Assembly: GCA_964036195.1 (NCBI GenBank)
Contig: OZ038454.1
Coordinates: forward strand, 23,112,315-23,176,314
Origin: Sphaerolaimus hirsutus
Taxonomy: Eukaryota > Nematoda > Chromadorea > Monhysterida > Sphaerolaimidae
Direction of reading: 5' to 3'
DNA length: 64,000 nt
The notes under the pieces are model-generated. The model was not told where the DNA came from. It did not search any database and saw only the letters and a program-made list of their open reading frames with translations. The position numbers were made by a program, and so were the translations under genes. Of this stretch, positions 1 to 11,300 are shown one piece after another; the stretch's first letter is position 1, and each line of letters starts with the position of its first letter.

Positions 1-19
1 TTTAACCTCTTTGGCGGCA

Positions 20-221
20 CGTATTATACTCCAGTGACATTACACCTTACAATGAAATCTACCATATCCCATCTGAATAAAAGAACAAACATAATAATTT
101 TTTCATCATATTTATCAAACGGCTTTGATAAACATGATGAAAAAAAATTATGTTTCTTCTTTTATTCCGATGGGATATGGTAGATTTCATTGTAGGGTGT
201 AATATCGCTAGAGTATACTAG
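20..221. mobile_element. Palindromic MITE
   Basis: The two halves are inverted copies: ACAATGAAATCTACCATATC near 50 is mirrored by GATATGGTAGATTTCATTGT near 175-195, around a short centre near 115. The outer arms (GTATACT-like, then a TTACACC-like block) resemble the termini of the elements at about 4260-4520 and 52111-52357. It has no coding capacity. The exact ends and target duplication are not clear. Confidence 0.6.
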
Positions 222-2164
222 TTTTGGGTACGCAACAGCCTATTCTTTACTTCGATCCTTCACGAAAATTTCTGGCGAAACAATAAACCCCCCCGCCTTG
301 AATAAACCCCCCCTCGAATAAGCCACCCACTTCGGAATACCCCCCTCAAAATTTCCACTCTGAAGAAATAAACCCCCTGGGGTTTTTCGAGGAAATGCGG
401 TAGGTAAGAGGAATTAAAAACATGTCTAAGAAATGCAATGTGTAAAAAAATGTCCAGTGTGCAACAATGTTGTGCAAAATACTTGGAATAGGTATGTGAT
501 TACTGATGCCACTCTCAGGCCCTGTAAATAAAAGCAAGATCTAGTGTCATACAACGTGTCGAAAGTGATGTAGAATGTATTAAATAATTTTATTATTTTT
601 TACTGGTGGCAGTCCCGAGCCCTGTAAATTGTAAAGTAATGTGTGAAATATCATGAAATAGGTCATGCAAACAGTCAATTGTCATCAAAAATGTAAAGTA
701 AAGTGTCAATCGTCATGCAAAGTTCAGTGATGAATTTTTTCTGTTTTGTTTTGATTGATATTTCACATGACATTTGGCACGTTAATTTTCTCTTTACAGC
801 ACTTGAGACTGCATCCTGGTTGTTTCGATAGACATTTTTGATGACATTATAGATGTCATTGGAAACTTTCCAAAACATTTTATATTTTACAGGCGTTTTA
901 GTTTTCCATTCCGAAAATTAACCTTCAAATGCCCTCCCTTGAACACGTCACCTCGAATGCCAGAATTGAAAAACTTTTTAACTGAACTGAACAGTTTGAG
1001 ATCAATACAGGTCACTCTATTTGAAAATGAGTGCATGGTGCATAAATACAAACAACTTGAATATCCCTTCCATTCATTGTTTTGTAGGTCGGTACAATTT
1101 CGAGGCTTTTCATTTCACGGATATGCAAAAAAATCACTGCCGAACTTCACCAAATTGGTGATGGAAAGATAAGCGCTTTCATAAATCCCCCGCACAACTC
1201 CCCAATCGAAGTTTTCTAGTTTTATACCCGTTATGTATTCAAGGGTATATTATACAGGGAGTGAAATTCAATGCACCCATCCGTATTTGTGCAGACTGTA
1301 ATTTGATATTGAAACGGTTCAAAAACTGACAAAAGCGTATTTTGCAACAATTTAGCAGTGCACCTGACGAAAAGTCTTCAATTTCGTCTTGTGTGTAACG
1401 TTCAAAGTACTTGCACCTTAGGGCTTTACTTTAGGGCGGAAAACCCTTTGAATTGGGCAATTAACTGACAGTGCCAGAAAAATTTACATTTTGTTACTTT
1501 TGGCGATATTCTGGCGCCCTCAGATGGCGCAAGTGTCGCTACGACATTCTATTTCAATTCGTTGACATTTGGCATACTTCCTACATTGGATCAACACACC
1601 AACGTTGACAATTGTATTCGAATACGTCTCATTAAAACTAAATATATACATACCGTAAACTCTTGTTAAGTCCCCTGAGGAGTTATTTTTTCATCATATT
1701 TTCTTTTGAGTGGGGAGTTATTCAGGGGGTGGAGTTCTTTTGTAAATTTTGCAGGAATTTTCGTGTAAATGTATTTATGTATGAATGTATTTGTAAATTC
1801 TGTAAATCAAAATTGGTCAAAAAGTAATCAAAACATTTTGTGCACAGATCAAAGAGAGGGAGTTATTCAAGGGAGGATATTATTTCCACCAATCGGCCAA
1901 TAGAGGAGACTTACTCGAGGTAGGTAGTTTTTCAAGAGTGGGGACTTATTCAAGGATATACAGTATGTATATTGTCCCAGTTTATCCCAGAAGAACTCAA
2001 TAATGTCAATCGTTTGGGCTTCTGGAAAGACACTTTCGCCAGTGCCGCTACTGTTTGGATATTGCGGCTATTTAGGTATTTGTGTACTGGATATTCTGCC
2101 GCGGCGCGCCGTACAAACTGCCACCGGCGCCCGGAGGCGCGGGCGGAAAATTTCATCAAAGAAA

Positions 2165-2510
2165 TACCGTATTTGCTCGAATAATCCCCCTGGCGAATTA
2201 TTTTTTCGTCAGACATTTTTGAGGGGGGGAACTATTTTAAGGGGAATTATTCATGGAGAGTAACTATTATTTCGTCAAAATTTCAAAGAATATTTCTATC
2301 ATGTCAATTGACAAAATGTACTTAAGTACATACTTTATTCACAAAATAAAATGCCATTTTTGTTCAAATTGGACAAAACAACATGATCATACCTATGCCT
2401 AAAGGGGGAATTATTCGAGGGTGAATTATTCTTTCTCGCTCGTCTACCAGGGGGAATTATTCAAGCAAGCACGTTATTCACGAATTACTCGATGATAACG
2501 ACTATATATC
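2165..2510. mobile_element. ACCGTATTT-terminus, G/C-run repeat
   Basis: It starts with ACCGTATTTGCTCGAATAAT followed by a C run. Inside are G-run blocks written as inverted versions of the same motif (GGGGGAATTATTC). This modular design recurs across the window (for example 36339-36798 and 15024-16129). The right end is degenerate, so the boundary is approximate. Confidence 0.5.
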
Positions 2511-2523
2511 AATGAGGGTGCAC

Positions 2524-2730
2524 TAATACGCACATCTGCCCGTTACGCACATTTGCCCGTTTTTTTCACTTGACACTTTTTCAAGTGATTTTCAGATATG
2601 AGTGAAGTGAAAAAAAGTTGTGCAATGACATTAGTTAACTTTTTCCACTTCACTCATATTTGAACATCACTTGAAAAAGTGTCAAGTGAAAAAACGGGCA
2701 AATGTGCGTAACGGGCAGATGTGCGTATTA
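2524..2730. mobile_element. Palindromic MITE, TAATACGCAC termini
   Basis: A 207-bp near-perfect inverted repeat: TAATACGCACATCTGCCCGT at the left end returns as its reverse complement at 2711-2730. The arms run about 85 bp and include a CACTTGACAC / GTGTCAAGTG pair. It has no coding capacity. It lies left of the duplicated block, so no empty site is available for comparison. Confidence 0.75.
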
Positions 2731-3111
2731 GGCATGCCCCATATCAATCATTGGCTGCCAAATTTCTTTACAAAAATAACAATTTGGCGCCTTCCCCGCC
2801 AATGTTGGACAGTGCTCAGCGAACTTTTGTCCCGCCGGCAGGGTGTAAACTGGGAACAGCTTCTTTTGCTCGAAACGTCTACTTTTCCAAAATTGAGCCT
2901 ACCCGCTGCAGTGCACTACTTGCACAATAATGCGCCCCATTATTTGCGTGTAGTGCGGAGCAACGCATCGGGTTAAATGCGAGCTTTCTAGGCGTTTTCG
3001 CCCCCTCGCAAATGAGTAGGGTGGCATTGGCGGGGAAGTTTTTGGTTTGTTTTAGGTTTCTTGTTTGTGTGACACTTTTTAGGTAATTTATTTATTTAGA
3101 AGGATGAGGTA

Positions 3112-3275
3112 ATAGTGTCAGTGCCAGTGACAGACCATGTAAAATGAGCTGTAAAATGTGAAATGTCATGCGAAGTGTCTAAAGTCAGTCAGTACGTTTT
3201 TCATTTTACGTATTTTACATGATTTTCGACACTTTTCGTGGCAGTTGACATTTTACAGGGTCTGGGACTGTCTTC
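3112..3275. mobile_element. MITE of the GTAAAATGTCA family
   Basis: An inverted repeat whose halves carry GACCATGTAAAATG and CATTTTACAGGGTCTGGGAC. The same terminal theme (CTGG..GGCAGTCCCA..CCCTGTAAA) recurs at 7222-7402, about 12400-12540, 12790-12935, 16557-16700, 19558-19760 and 20984-21408, making it one of the most abundant families here. Boundaries are approximate. Confidence 0.55.
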
Positions 3276-4073
3276 AGGATGCGAGTTCAACTCCACTGAC
3301 GCGTTTTTTTCGGCCGCCCGATTAAGAAATTCAACGTTATTTTCTAGCACTTCTCTTCGATCGAAGAAAGTATCAATCGACCAAAGATAATTAATTGGGC
3401 AATGGGCAGCTCGAAAAACGTGTCAACTGGATTGTTTTTTCACAACCAAAAATAGACATACATATGTACTTCATCCATCATCTCTAGGTATATAAATAGC
3501 ATACCTTTGTATATTTACTTGGGTTTACATAGATTTTTTACTCACGTATACCAACCGCTGCACTAAAATTTGATAAATTTTTTTTACATTTGATATCAAT
3601 TCACCTAGGTATTTAGGTAGTATTGATATACTTTTTCTTTTTGCTAAAAGATGCCTTGCCCTAGCCATTATTGTAAATGTTTTGTGGTTTCATTGTTTAC
3701 AACAGCAGTGTGCGTTTATAAATCTACTTTTATGTAATTTACATTTGCGGTTATATTCTGACAACTCAAATTCAAATTATTTGCTTTGCAAAGTATATGT
3801 AATTTTTTTACATAAATCTGCATTTTTCGCAAACATGTGATGAACTAATTAGATACATGAATGTTCATTCAATTACTTGAATGTACTTTAATTTTGGGTA
3901 GAAAATATGATCAACTAGTACAACTAGTGATGGAAAAGTGAAAGAAAAACCGCAAATAGCGCCATGGCGCGGCACTTTTTGACGCCCTCAAATAGGTGGT
4001 ACCAGTGCCATGCACTATTCCATCACTAATTTTTTACAACATGTGTATTTTCTACACTCAATCGAAACACAAA

Positions 4074-4730
4074 GTACCGCAAATTCTCGAATAAGACCCC
4101 CCTCGAATAACTCCCCCTTGAATAACTCCCCCCTGTTTGCGAGGTGAGGAAAAAATAACTCCCCCTTGAAAAACTCCCCCTCCTGAATAACTCCCCATGT
4201 GTATGAAAGAATACAATACAAAATACATAAAAATATTAGCCAACGGCAGCGACAGCAGATAAATATACTCAGCGTACGTGATACTCTGCCCTCGCACTGA
4301 TTTATGTCTCGTGTTGGAAGCGTGCCAATGATTATTTAATCATGCGATTTCCGTAAAAATATGAAAAAAATTCATCGATGTGAATATGTTAATGAATAAC
4401 ATTATAACAACAATCAATTTTGTCATCTTTTTATGAAACTCGGATGCGTTAACCATCGTTGGCACACTTCCAGCGGGAACCACGCGTGCAGGGTGTAAAG
4501 TAACCGGAGTATACATGATGTGTATTCTGTGTATACACATCTTTTTGTTGTTGTGTACAGTTAAATACCTGAATAACACGAGTGAACAGACTGCATCAGC
4601 AATGATTTGAGTCCAAGTTTTCTGAGGAAAAATAACTCCCCCTCGAATAACTCCCCCTTGAATAAGTCCCCCCTCAAAAACATCTGACGAAAAAATAACT
4701 CCCCTGGGGTCTTATTCCATGATTTAGGGT
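4074..4730. mobile_element. G/C-run repeat with nested MITE
   Basis: Left end ACCGCAAATTCTCGAATAAG and right end CTTATTCCATGATTTAGGGT frame repeated CGAATAACTCCCCC blocks. A second element at about 4260-4520, with CTTCCAACAC-like and CTTCCAGCGGGAACCACGCG arms, splits it. The inner element belongs to the family also seen at 18294-18515, 47499-47745 and 52111-52357. It is non-coding. Confidence 0.5.
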
Positions 4731-5381
4731 AAATACTTATGTACCTAAATACATACCTACCTATTCAATTAGACCAATTTAGTTTTCTTAATTTCATGGA
4801 TCTGAGTTACTTAAGGTTGAGCTATACATTTGAGTTCGTTGAAAAGTGAACAATTCACAATTTTGTTTAAAAAATTGTTCTATGTTCTCCTTGTGGGGGG
4901 AATTTTTATAAATAAAATGGAAATGAATGACAAGTACATTTCTGTCCAAAAAAACATTCTCCCGGTTATTCACTCAGCTGTTCAATGTGGCAAAAAGAAC
5001 ACCACATGACATATTTTACCTAATTTGAACGTGCTATTCTGGTATAAAAATCTCACCGCACGGAAACAACCAAAAGTATTGCTAGTGCCTTTTTCGGGGC
5101 TGGGTTTTCGGCTATAGGTTTGATAACATGAACGACATTCAAATTATTGGAATCATGGCATAGTTGCGAAAACGTAAATTACGTATACTCCGCGGATCAC
5201 GCGCTATGCATTTTTCTGAATGAAAATCTGCATCATGACGTCATCATTAATAGACGATTTCGAAGTGCAACTGATGATTGAACATTCAGGGCCCAAAAAC
5301 GATAAAACTTGACACTTACCACTTTCAATTTTCTCCCAACTTACCGCAGCTCACTCAAACAGCCGGGTACCTCTGCCGAAA

Positions 5382-8300
5382 ATGGGTTACCCAACCCTTC
5401 TACTATTATTTCTACCCATTTTGGGTAGCGCATTGGGTGCTAAATCCGGTTTAAATTGCATGTTTTTGGGTTACCCCGACTTGGAATACGATGGAGAAGA
5501 TAGAACGGAACCATTGACGGAGAAAAATTTCAATAAAACAGTTTTTGCGCCCGGTGAACAAAGTGTGGTTTTCTTTCACGACGTGCCGCCCAGCGACCCC
5601 AGTTATGATCAGTATGAGTGCTTTTTGCAGGTGTGTGAAGGTTTTTTTGGGGTGGAATAGATCCCTTTTTATTGGGTTTGATCGGGGAGGATGTTGGGGT
5701 GTGTGAGAGACTATTTTTTACCATTTGTATATTATTTTGGTATTGGGGGGGGGGGGGTAATTTAGAGTGACAAAGTGTCAATGTTGACATTCAGTTACCA
5801 AAAATTACTCGACAAAAAGTTAACAAAAGTAAAAGTGACTTCACTTGCTAGCTCAGAATATCTTACCAGCATAAATTAACTGAACAGTCAAGCGTGGAAG
5901 TCAATCACACACCAATTTTTTATCACCATACAACACCCCCCAATCTTCAAACCTTCAAAAAAATCCAACCCCCCAAATACCCCCCCCTCCAAACACAGTT
6001 ATCCGCTCAAATCATGACCGAAAGGGGGTACGATTTCTACACAGTGGACACAGCGAAAGAAGCGAAACTGCGCAAGCAGGAAGAAATCGAGAAGGGTGAC
6101 GATGTGGTCAATGTGTACCAGGGTGGATTTCAGATTGAGTATAATGGCGTCAGGGATCCTGATGTGTTTGTCAGCTGGCTGATGGATGTGGGTTTTGCGG
6201 TGGGGGTTTAAAACAACATTTTTCGTGTTTTAGGTGATTTTAGAAAGAATGAAAACATAATTAAAAAAACAAAATTATTTTTTAGAATTTTCGACCAGTG
6301 ATTTGTTAGATTTACAAGTGACATTTTCCAGTGAAATCCAGTGTCCTACGGAATGGATTTTTTTTTAAAGCGATAGCTTCCCATTTTATTAATTATTAAA
6401 TTTATCAAAAACGTTTTTACCGCAAAGCAAACCTAGGGGAAAAGTGAGGTCCCAGTGCTGCTCTCTTTATAGTGTCATGCAAATGTCAAGTACATAAATA
6501 CGTATGTGTATCAGTTACTTTACATTTTATATGGCACTGTACAGGACGCGGGACGGGCACCTGAAGCCTGAGCCCTGAACCACTATCAAAAACGTGGGCA
6601 CTCCCGGACCCTCTGAAATGCACTGTATTTAAAATGTGATTCAAAGTGTAAAAGTTATGTAAAATGTTATAACCTACCATTTGATATTTCAACGACATTG
6701 TACATAGGTATAACCATACTAGAACCGTCACAAGCTACCTGAATAAACGTAAATCGGGCAACAATCCAACCCAATCGGGCAACCCGACGCAGGTGCCAGA
6801 CGACCCGGTGACCATCGTCAACGACGACGACGACCTGGAAGACTTCGAGGAGATGGAAGACGAGTGCACCAGGGTCGTGGGTTATTTCGATCCGGGCAGC
6901 GCCGACTTTGAGGCCTTTGAAGAGGCCGCTGAGGAGTTCATGGGCGAGGTCGAGTTCTTTGCGGTCGTGCATAATTCGGTGAGTTGTTTTGTTTGGTTTT
7001 TTTTGGTGGGGGGGGGTTAATTCAGGTTGCGTTGGATTTTGGTTTAGGTTTTAGGTATTTGATTGTTTTTGACTAGGTATTTTGAGAATCGTTTTATTTG
7101 TGATATAATACTGTCGAAACTATCCGGACGTCAATGTCGAATCCACGACAAAAGTTTCTTTCAAGACTAATTACTTCTAGCAGAACATAAAGTACATTTG
7201 AGAGCGTGCGTCATTAGGTTGGTGACAATTCCAGACTTTGTACAGTGTAAAGTCAGGTGTCAAATGTCATGTAAAATGTCATGCAAAGTGTCAATTGTCG
7301 TGCAAAATTCAGTAATAATTTTTTTGTTTTGATTGACATGAATTTGACACTTTTTCTTTACACTGTACAAGGTATGGGAGTGCCCCCAGTGTCAACAAAA
7401 ATTAGCTCACTACCTATATTAGTGTTGGAATGAATTCCAGTTGACACTCAACCAGTCCCTCACACAAACCCGTCAACTCACCCGTCAACTCCCCCCCCTC
7501 AGTGGGCTCGCAAACTGGGTCTGCGACGGGTGGGCGACGTGGTCATGTACCGGCCGTACGAGGACGAGCCCATCTGGGCCCCGGTGGACACCGACGAGGA
7601 GGACGAGTTGGAGGACTGGGTCGAGGACAACAAGGAGCCCTTGATGGAAAAGCTGACGCAGGTGAACGGGTTGGGCGGGTGAGGGGGTATGTACAGATAG
7701 GGATGTCTGAATGGAAGTACTGAAAGGAAGGTTTTCCAAAAGCACTTCTCCACTACCTATTTAGTAAAAAATTGTTGTCTGACTTTTTTGAGGGGGGGAC
7801 TATTCAAGAGAGGGAATTATTCAAGGGAGAATTTTTATTTCATCAAAATTCTCCAGCATCTTTCGATCAACTCATTTCATGAAATCGCTTTATTAACAAC
7901 ATAACATGCCATTTTTGTTCAAATTATACACAACAATTTTATCGTATATAAAAAGGGGGGAATAATTTTCCAGTCACTCGTCTAAAAGGGGGGATTTTTC
8001 AAGAGGGGGATTTATTCAAAGGGATTATTCAAGGTGGAACTTATTCAAACAAATACGGTAGGTAAATATGAACTTCGAACGCACTGCCAAGCCCCGTCAA
8101 AAATACCGGCCCGATTTAAAGCCATTCAAATTTTGATCCACATACCTAAATAAATACAAAAAACACCCACAGGAGAACTATTTCGACGTGTGGCGCGACA
8201 CGGACGAGGACCACCACATGATAATCGCCTTCGTCGACGAGGAGACTGACGAGGGTGAAGCCGTGCTCGACCTGCTCGAGGAGCTCGTCGAGGGTGAGCG

Positions 8301-11300
8301 GAGTGGATTGAGATTGACTTGTAATTGGATTAGAATTTGGGTCTGTGCATACTAGGTGGTTGATAAGTGAAACTTTCAAAACAGATAAATCAGTTTGAGC
8401 ATGTCTGAGTTGACCATATGGATTATTTTTGATATCCGTCAAAAGTAGTTGACTGGCTCCTCATTTCAGTAAGCTTAAATGTGTTTGAAACAGAATTATC
8501 AGCATTGGAAGTTTATGTTGTCAACTATTTAGTGTGCGTAGGGTCGTTAAGGCGCGGGTAAGGCGCCCGATACGCGAGTGAAAGCTCAATTACTTTATAC
8601 TCAAATTTTTGAAAAATTGAAAAATGTGCTTGAAAATGAAAGTTTGACAGCGTTTGCTCGTGTCTGGCCTGGCACCTTACGTGCGCTTATAGGTTTTAAT
8701 TGAATCTGGTTTCAGATGCATGCATTTATTATGTATTTCAATGAGACTCCTTTTTCAGAGCTAGACGAATACCGTGTTTCTTCTATCAAAAAAGCTGGTA
8801 ATTTGCACATAAATGTCGCACGCTACATTTTCCTCCCATGCACCGCCCTAAATTACGTTGGAGCCAAACCTTAAAGTGGACAAGTGACTATTTAGAACAT
8901 TGAAAAGTGGTAACCTAACTGTCACTCAAGGTCCGTTTTCCTTCAATTTCCTGTTACTTGTTTACTTGCGGAATCGGCACCAGCAGTGACACTCTGTTAT
9001 TTCCCAATTTGTTGAGCGATATGAATTCAAATTGATCTGTAATATTGCACGACCAAAATACCGTAGATATTTTCCGTCCTAAAAAATTACCACCAACCTG
9101 GATACAGCAAATTCTCGAAAAACTGCCAAATGTGGAAGTTACCCGTTGTGGGTTTATAGCCCCACACACGCTAATTGACATCGACACCAAATGTCAACTG
9201 GTCCCATTCCTCATTCAAAGATTGTGTTCGTTCGTCCACTCGTCAGCAAGCTTTGAATCGGGATCGGCACCAGTTGACATTTGGTGTCGATGTCAACTAG
9301 CGTGTGTGGGCCCTATTGGGGAATTCTTGAGGAGTTATTCAAGGGTGATTTTTCGAGAACTGTCAACTCCCACAATCGCTCGCCTATTGGTTTGATAATC
9401 CATCATTTTCCTGACCTAATATACGTAGATAGGTAAATATGAATGAGACATGTTTTTCCGCCAACCCCCCCCCCCAATCACATTTATCCACCCACTTTAT
9501 CCCATAAATTTTTTTACACGATTTTTACAGTACACTCGTACGGCATGCTTTGCATGGAATGTTACCATAATTTAATGAATTGAGTCACGTTGCAAAAAAT
9601 ACATAAATTTTGCGCCAAGTAAAGGGAATGTGAAACCAACCAATGTCCCATGATGTAAAAATGTTTTTGAAATTTTATCTCATATTCAGATGGATTACGG
9701 TAAATTTTCCTGCAAGGCATCCGTAGATCGCAAAAGTCGATCGGACTAAATATTTAAAACCAAAAAACCCTCAAACCCCCCCCCCCCCAGAAAACACCGA
9801 GCACGTGGGCACCCTGAAAATAGTGCTGATCGACCCCGACGAGTTCGCGCTGATGGTGGACACCTGGGAGGACATGTTCGGCATCGATATTGAGGGAGGC
9901 CCGCAGTTGGGACTGGTTGATATCTCTGAAGTGAGTTGACGGGGGTGGAGAAATATCGGATAAATTGCCAGTTGGCACTATACCCACTAGTTGATAACGA
10001 CAACAAATGTCCTGGTTGTAACGATGGCCAAAAAAGATTCGAAAATTCGAAAACGTTTTCGAATTTTCGAATTTTTTTGGTGATTTTTGTTGAAAATGAG
10101 TAAAAATGCAGAGCCTTAACTAAAAATATCATATTCACATGTATTTTTTGTAGCAGCAAAAGCAAAATACTTATGCGGTAACGGCGGTAAGGCTGTAAAA
10201 CGTGAGAAAAGTCAGACCAAAAATTCGAACATATAATAATTTGAAGCGAAAAGATACGAAAATTCGAAAAGTAATAAAAAAAGTTCGAAGATTTGAAAAT
10301 TCGAAAACTAAATTCGAAAATTAGAAAACTATTTCTAGAAAAAATTCGAAAATTCGAAAAGTCATTTTGGAAAAAATACATAAAAAATTTAAATACTTCT
10401 TTCGAGAGGGTTTGCCATCGTTACCTGGTTGCGATCCCAATTCAAAGCTTGCTTTAAAGCGGGCAGACGGACGACGTTCGAATGAAAATAAAAGCTTTGA
10501 ATTGGGATCGGAAGCAGTTGACATTTGCTGTCGTTGTCAACTAGCGTGTATTATTGGGTGACTATTGTGGCAGTGGCTGTAGGCACTGGTTTACGGTTGA
10601 GATTTCGGAAATTGAGTAAAACGCGAAACGCTCGCAATTTTCGGGCCATAGCCAATTTAGTCTGGCAATCCTTGTTAAAGGACCGTTCAATTATTACAAA
10701 CTTAGATAAACCCGGTCTAATCCCAGCTAAAATATCACGATTAAATCTCACTTGTCAACTCAACAAATCATCAAAAAACCATTTAATGACGCAGAAAGAC
10801 AGCCTTTGGTTTGACATGGACCAGCTAAATCTGGACGAACCTGAGAAATACGAGGACGAAAATGAGGAAGTTCTTCAGGCGTGGATCGATCAAATTCTCG
10901 ATGGCACTATCGATATCGACGCAGGTTTGTCAACTTCGCTGGTTGAATAATATGGGGACTGGTTTGGGACTGTATTTGACTGCTTTAGGTATGTATATTA
11001 TTGTTTGCATACACAGACTTTTTAGTTTACGCGGCGGGAAGTTGACACATTTTTGTAAAAATTGGGCACAACAAAATAATAAAATCTCTAAGGCCGGAAT
11101 TAGAGCTCAGCGTCGAATCGACGCTGAGCTCTAATTCCCGCTTTAAGGGGGAATTATTCGAGCAGGGGATTATTGTTTTCTCACTCGTCTTACAGGGGGG
11201 GTTATTCGAGGGGGGTTATTCATGGGGGAACAATTCAAGCAAATACTGATGATAATCAAGATGAAAATTAAATTAAAAGACGAATTTGACGAAAAGTAAC

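Larger units (their letters stand above)
1..5381. other. Repeat-rich region upstream of calsequestrin
   Basis: No gene can be supported here. All reading frames are short, and none resembles a known protein or joins to another by splice sites. The stretch is a mosaic of inverted-repeat elements (listed separately where boundaries are visible), tracts of the family with CGAATAA next to C runs (about 285-395, 1650-1965, 2165-2510, 4074-4730), and AT-rich sequence. Calsequestrin promoter elements should lie in the last few hundred bases before 5382, but I see no convincing TATA box or initiator, so none is annotated. Confidence 0.6.

Noticed and set aside
2671..2976. A 101-codon frame with an ordinary-looking composition
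   Set aside because: It starts inside a palindromic MITE and shows no recognisable motif or splice partner.
9100..9320. CRISPR-like spaced repeats (GTCAACT units)
   Set aside because: The units are inverted arms of MITEs without regular spacers, and the genome is animal.
9746..10381. A 211-codon minus-strand open frame
   Set aside because: It covers calsequestrin exon 6 on the opposite strand and the TTCGAAAA array. The product is Phe/Ser/Ile low complexity, dictated by the repeat.
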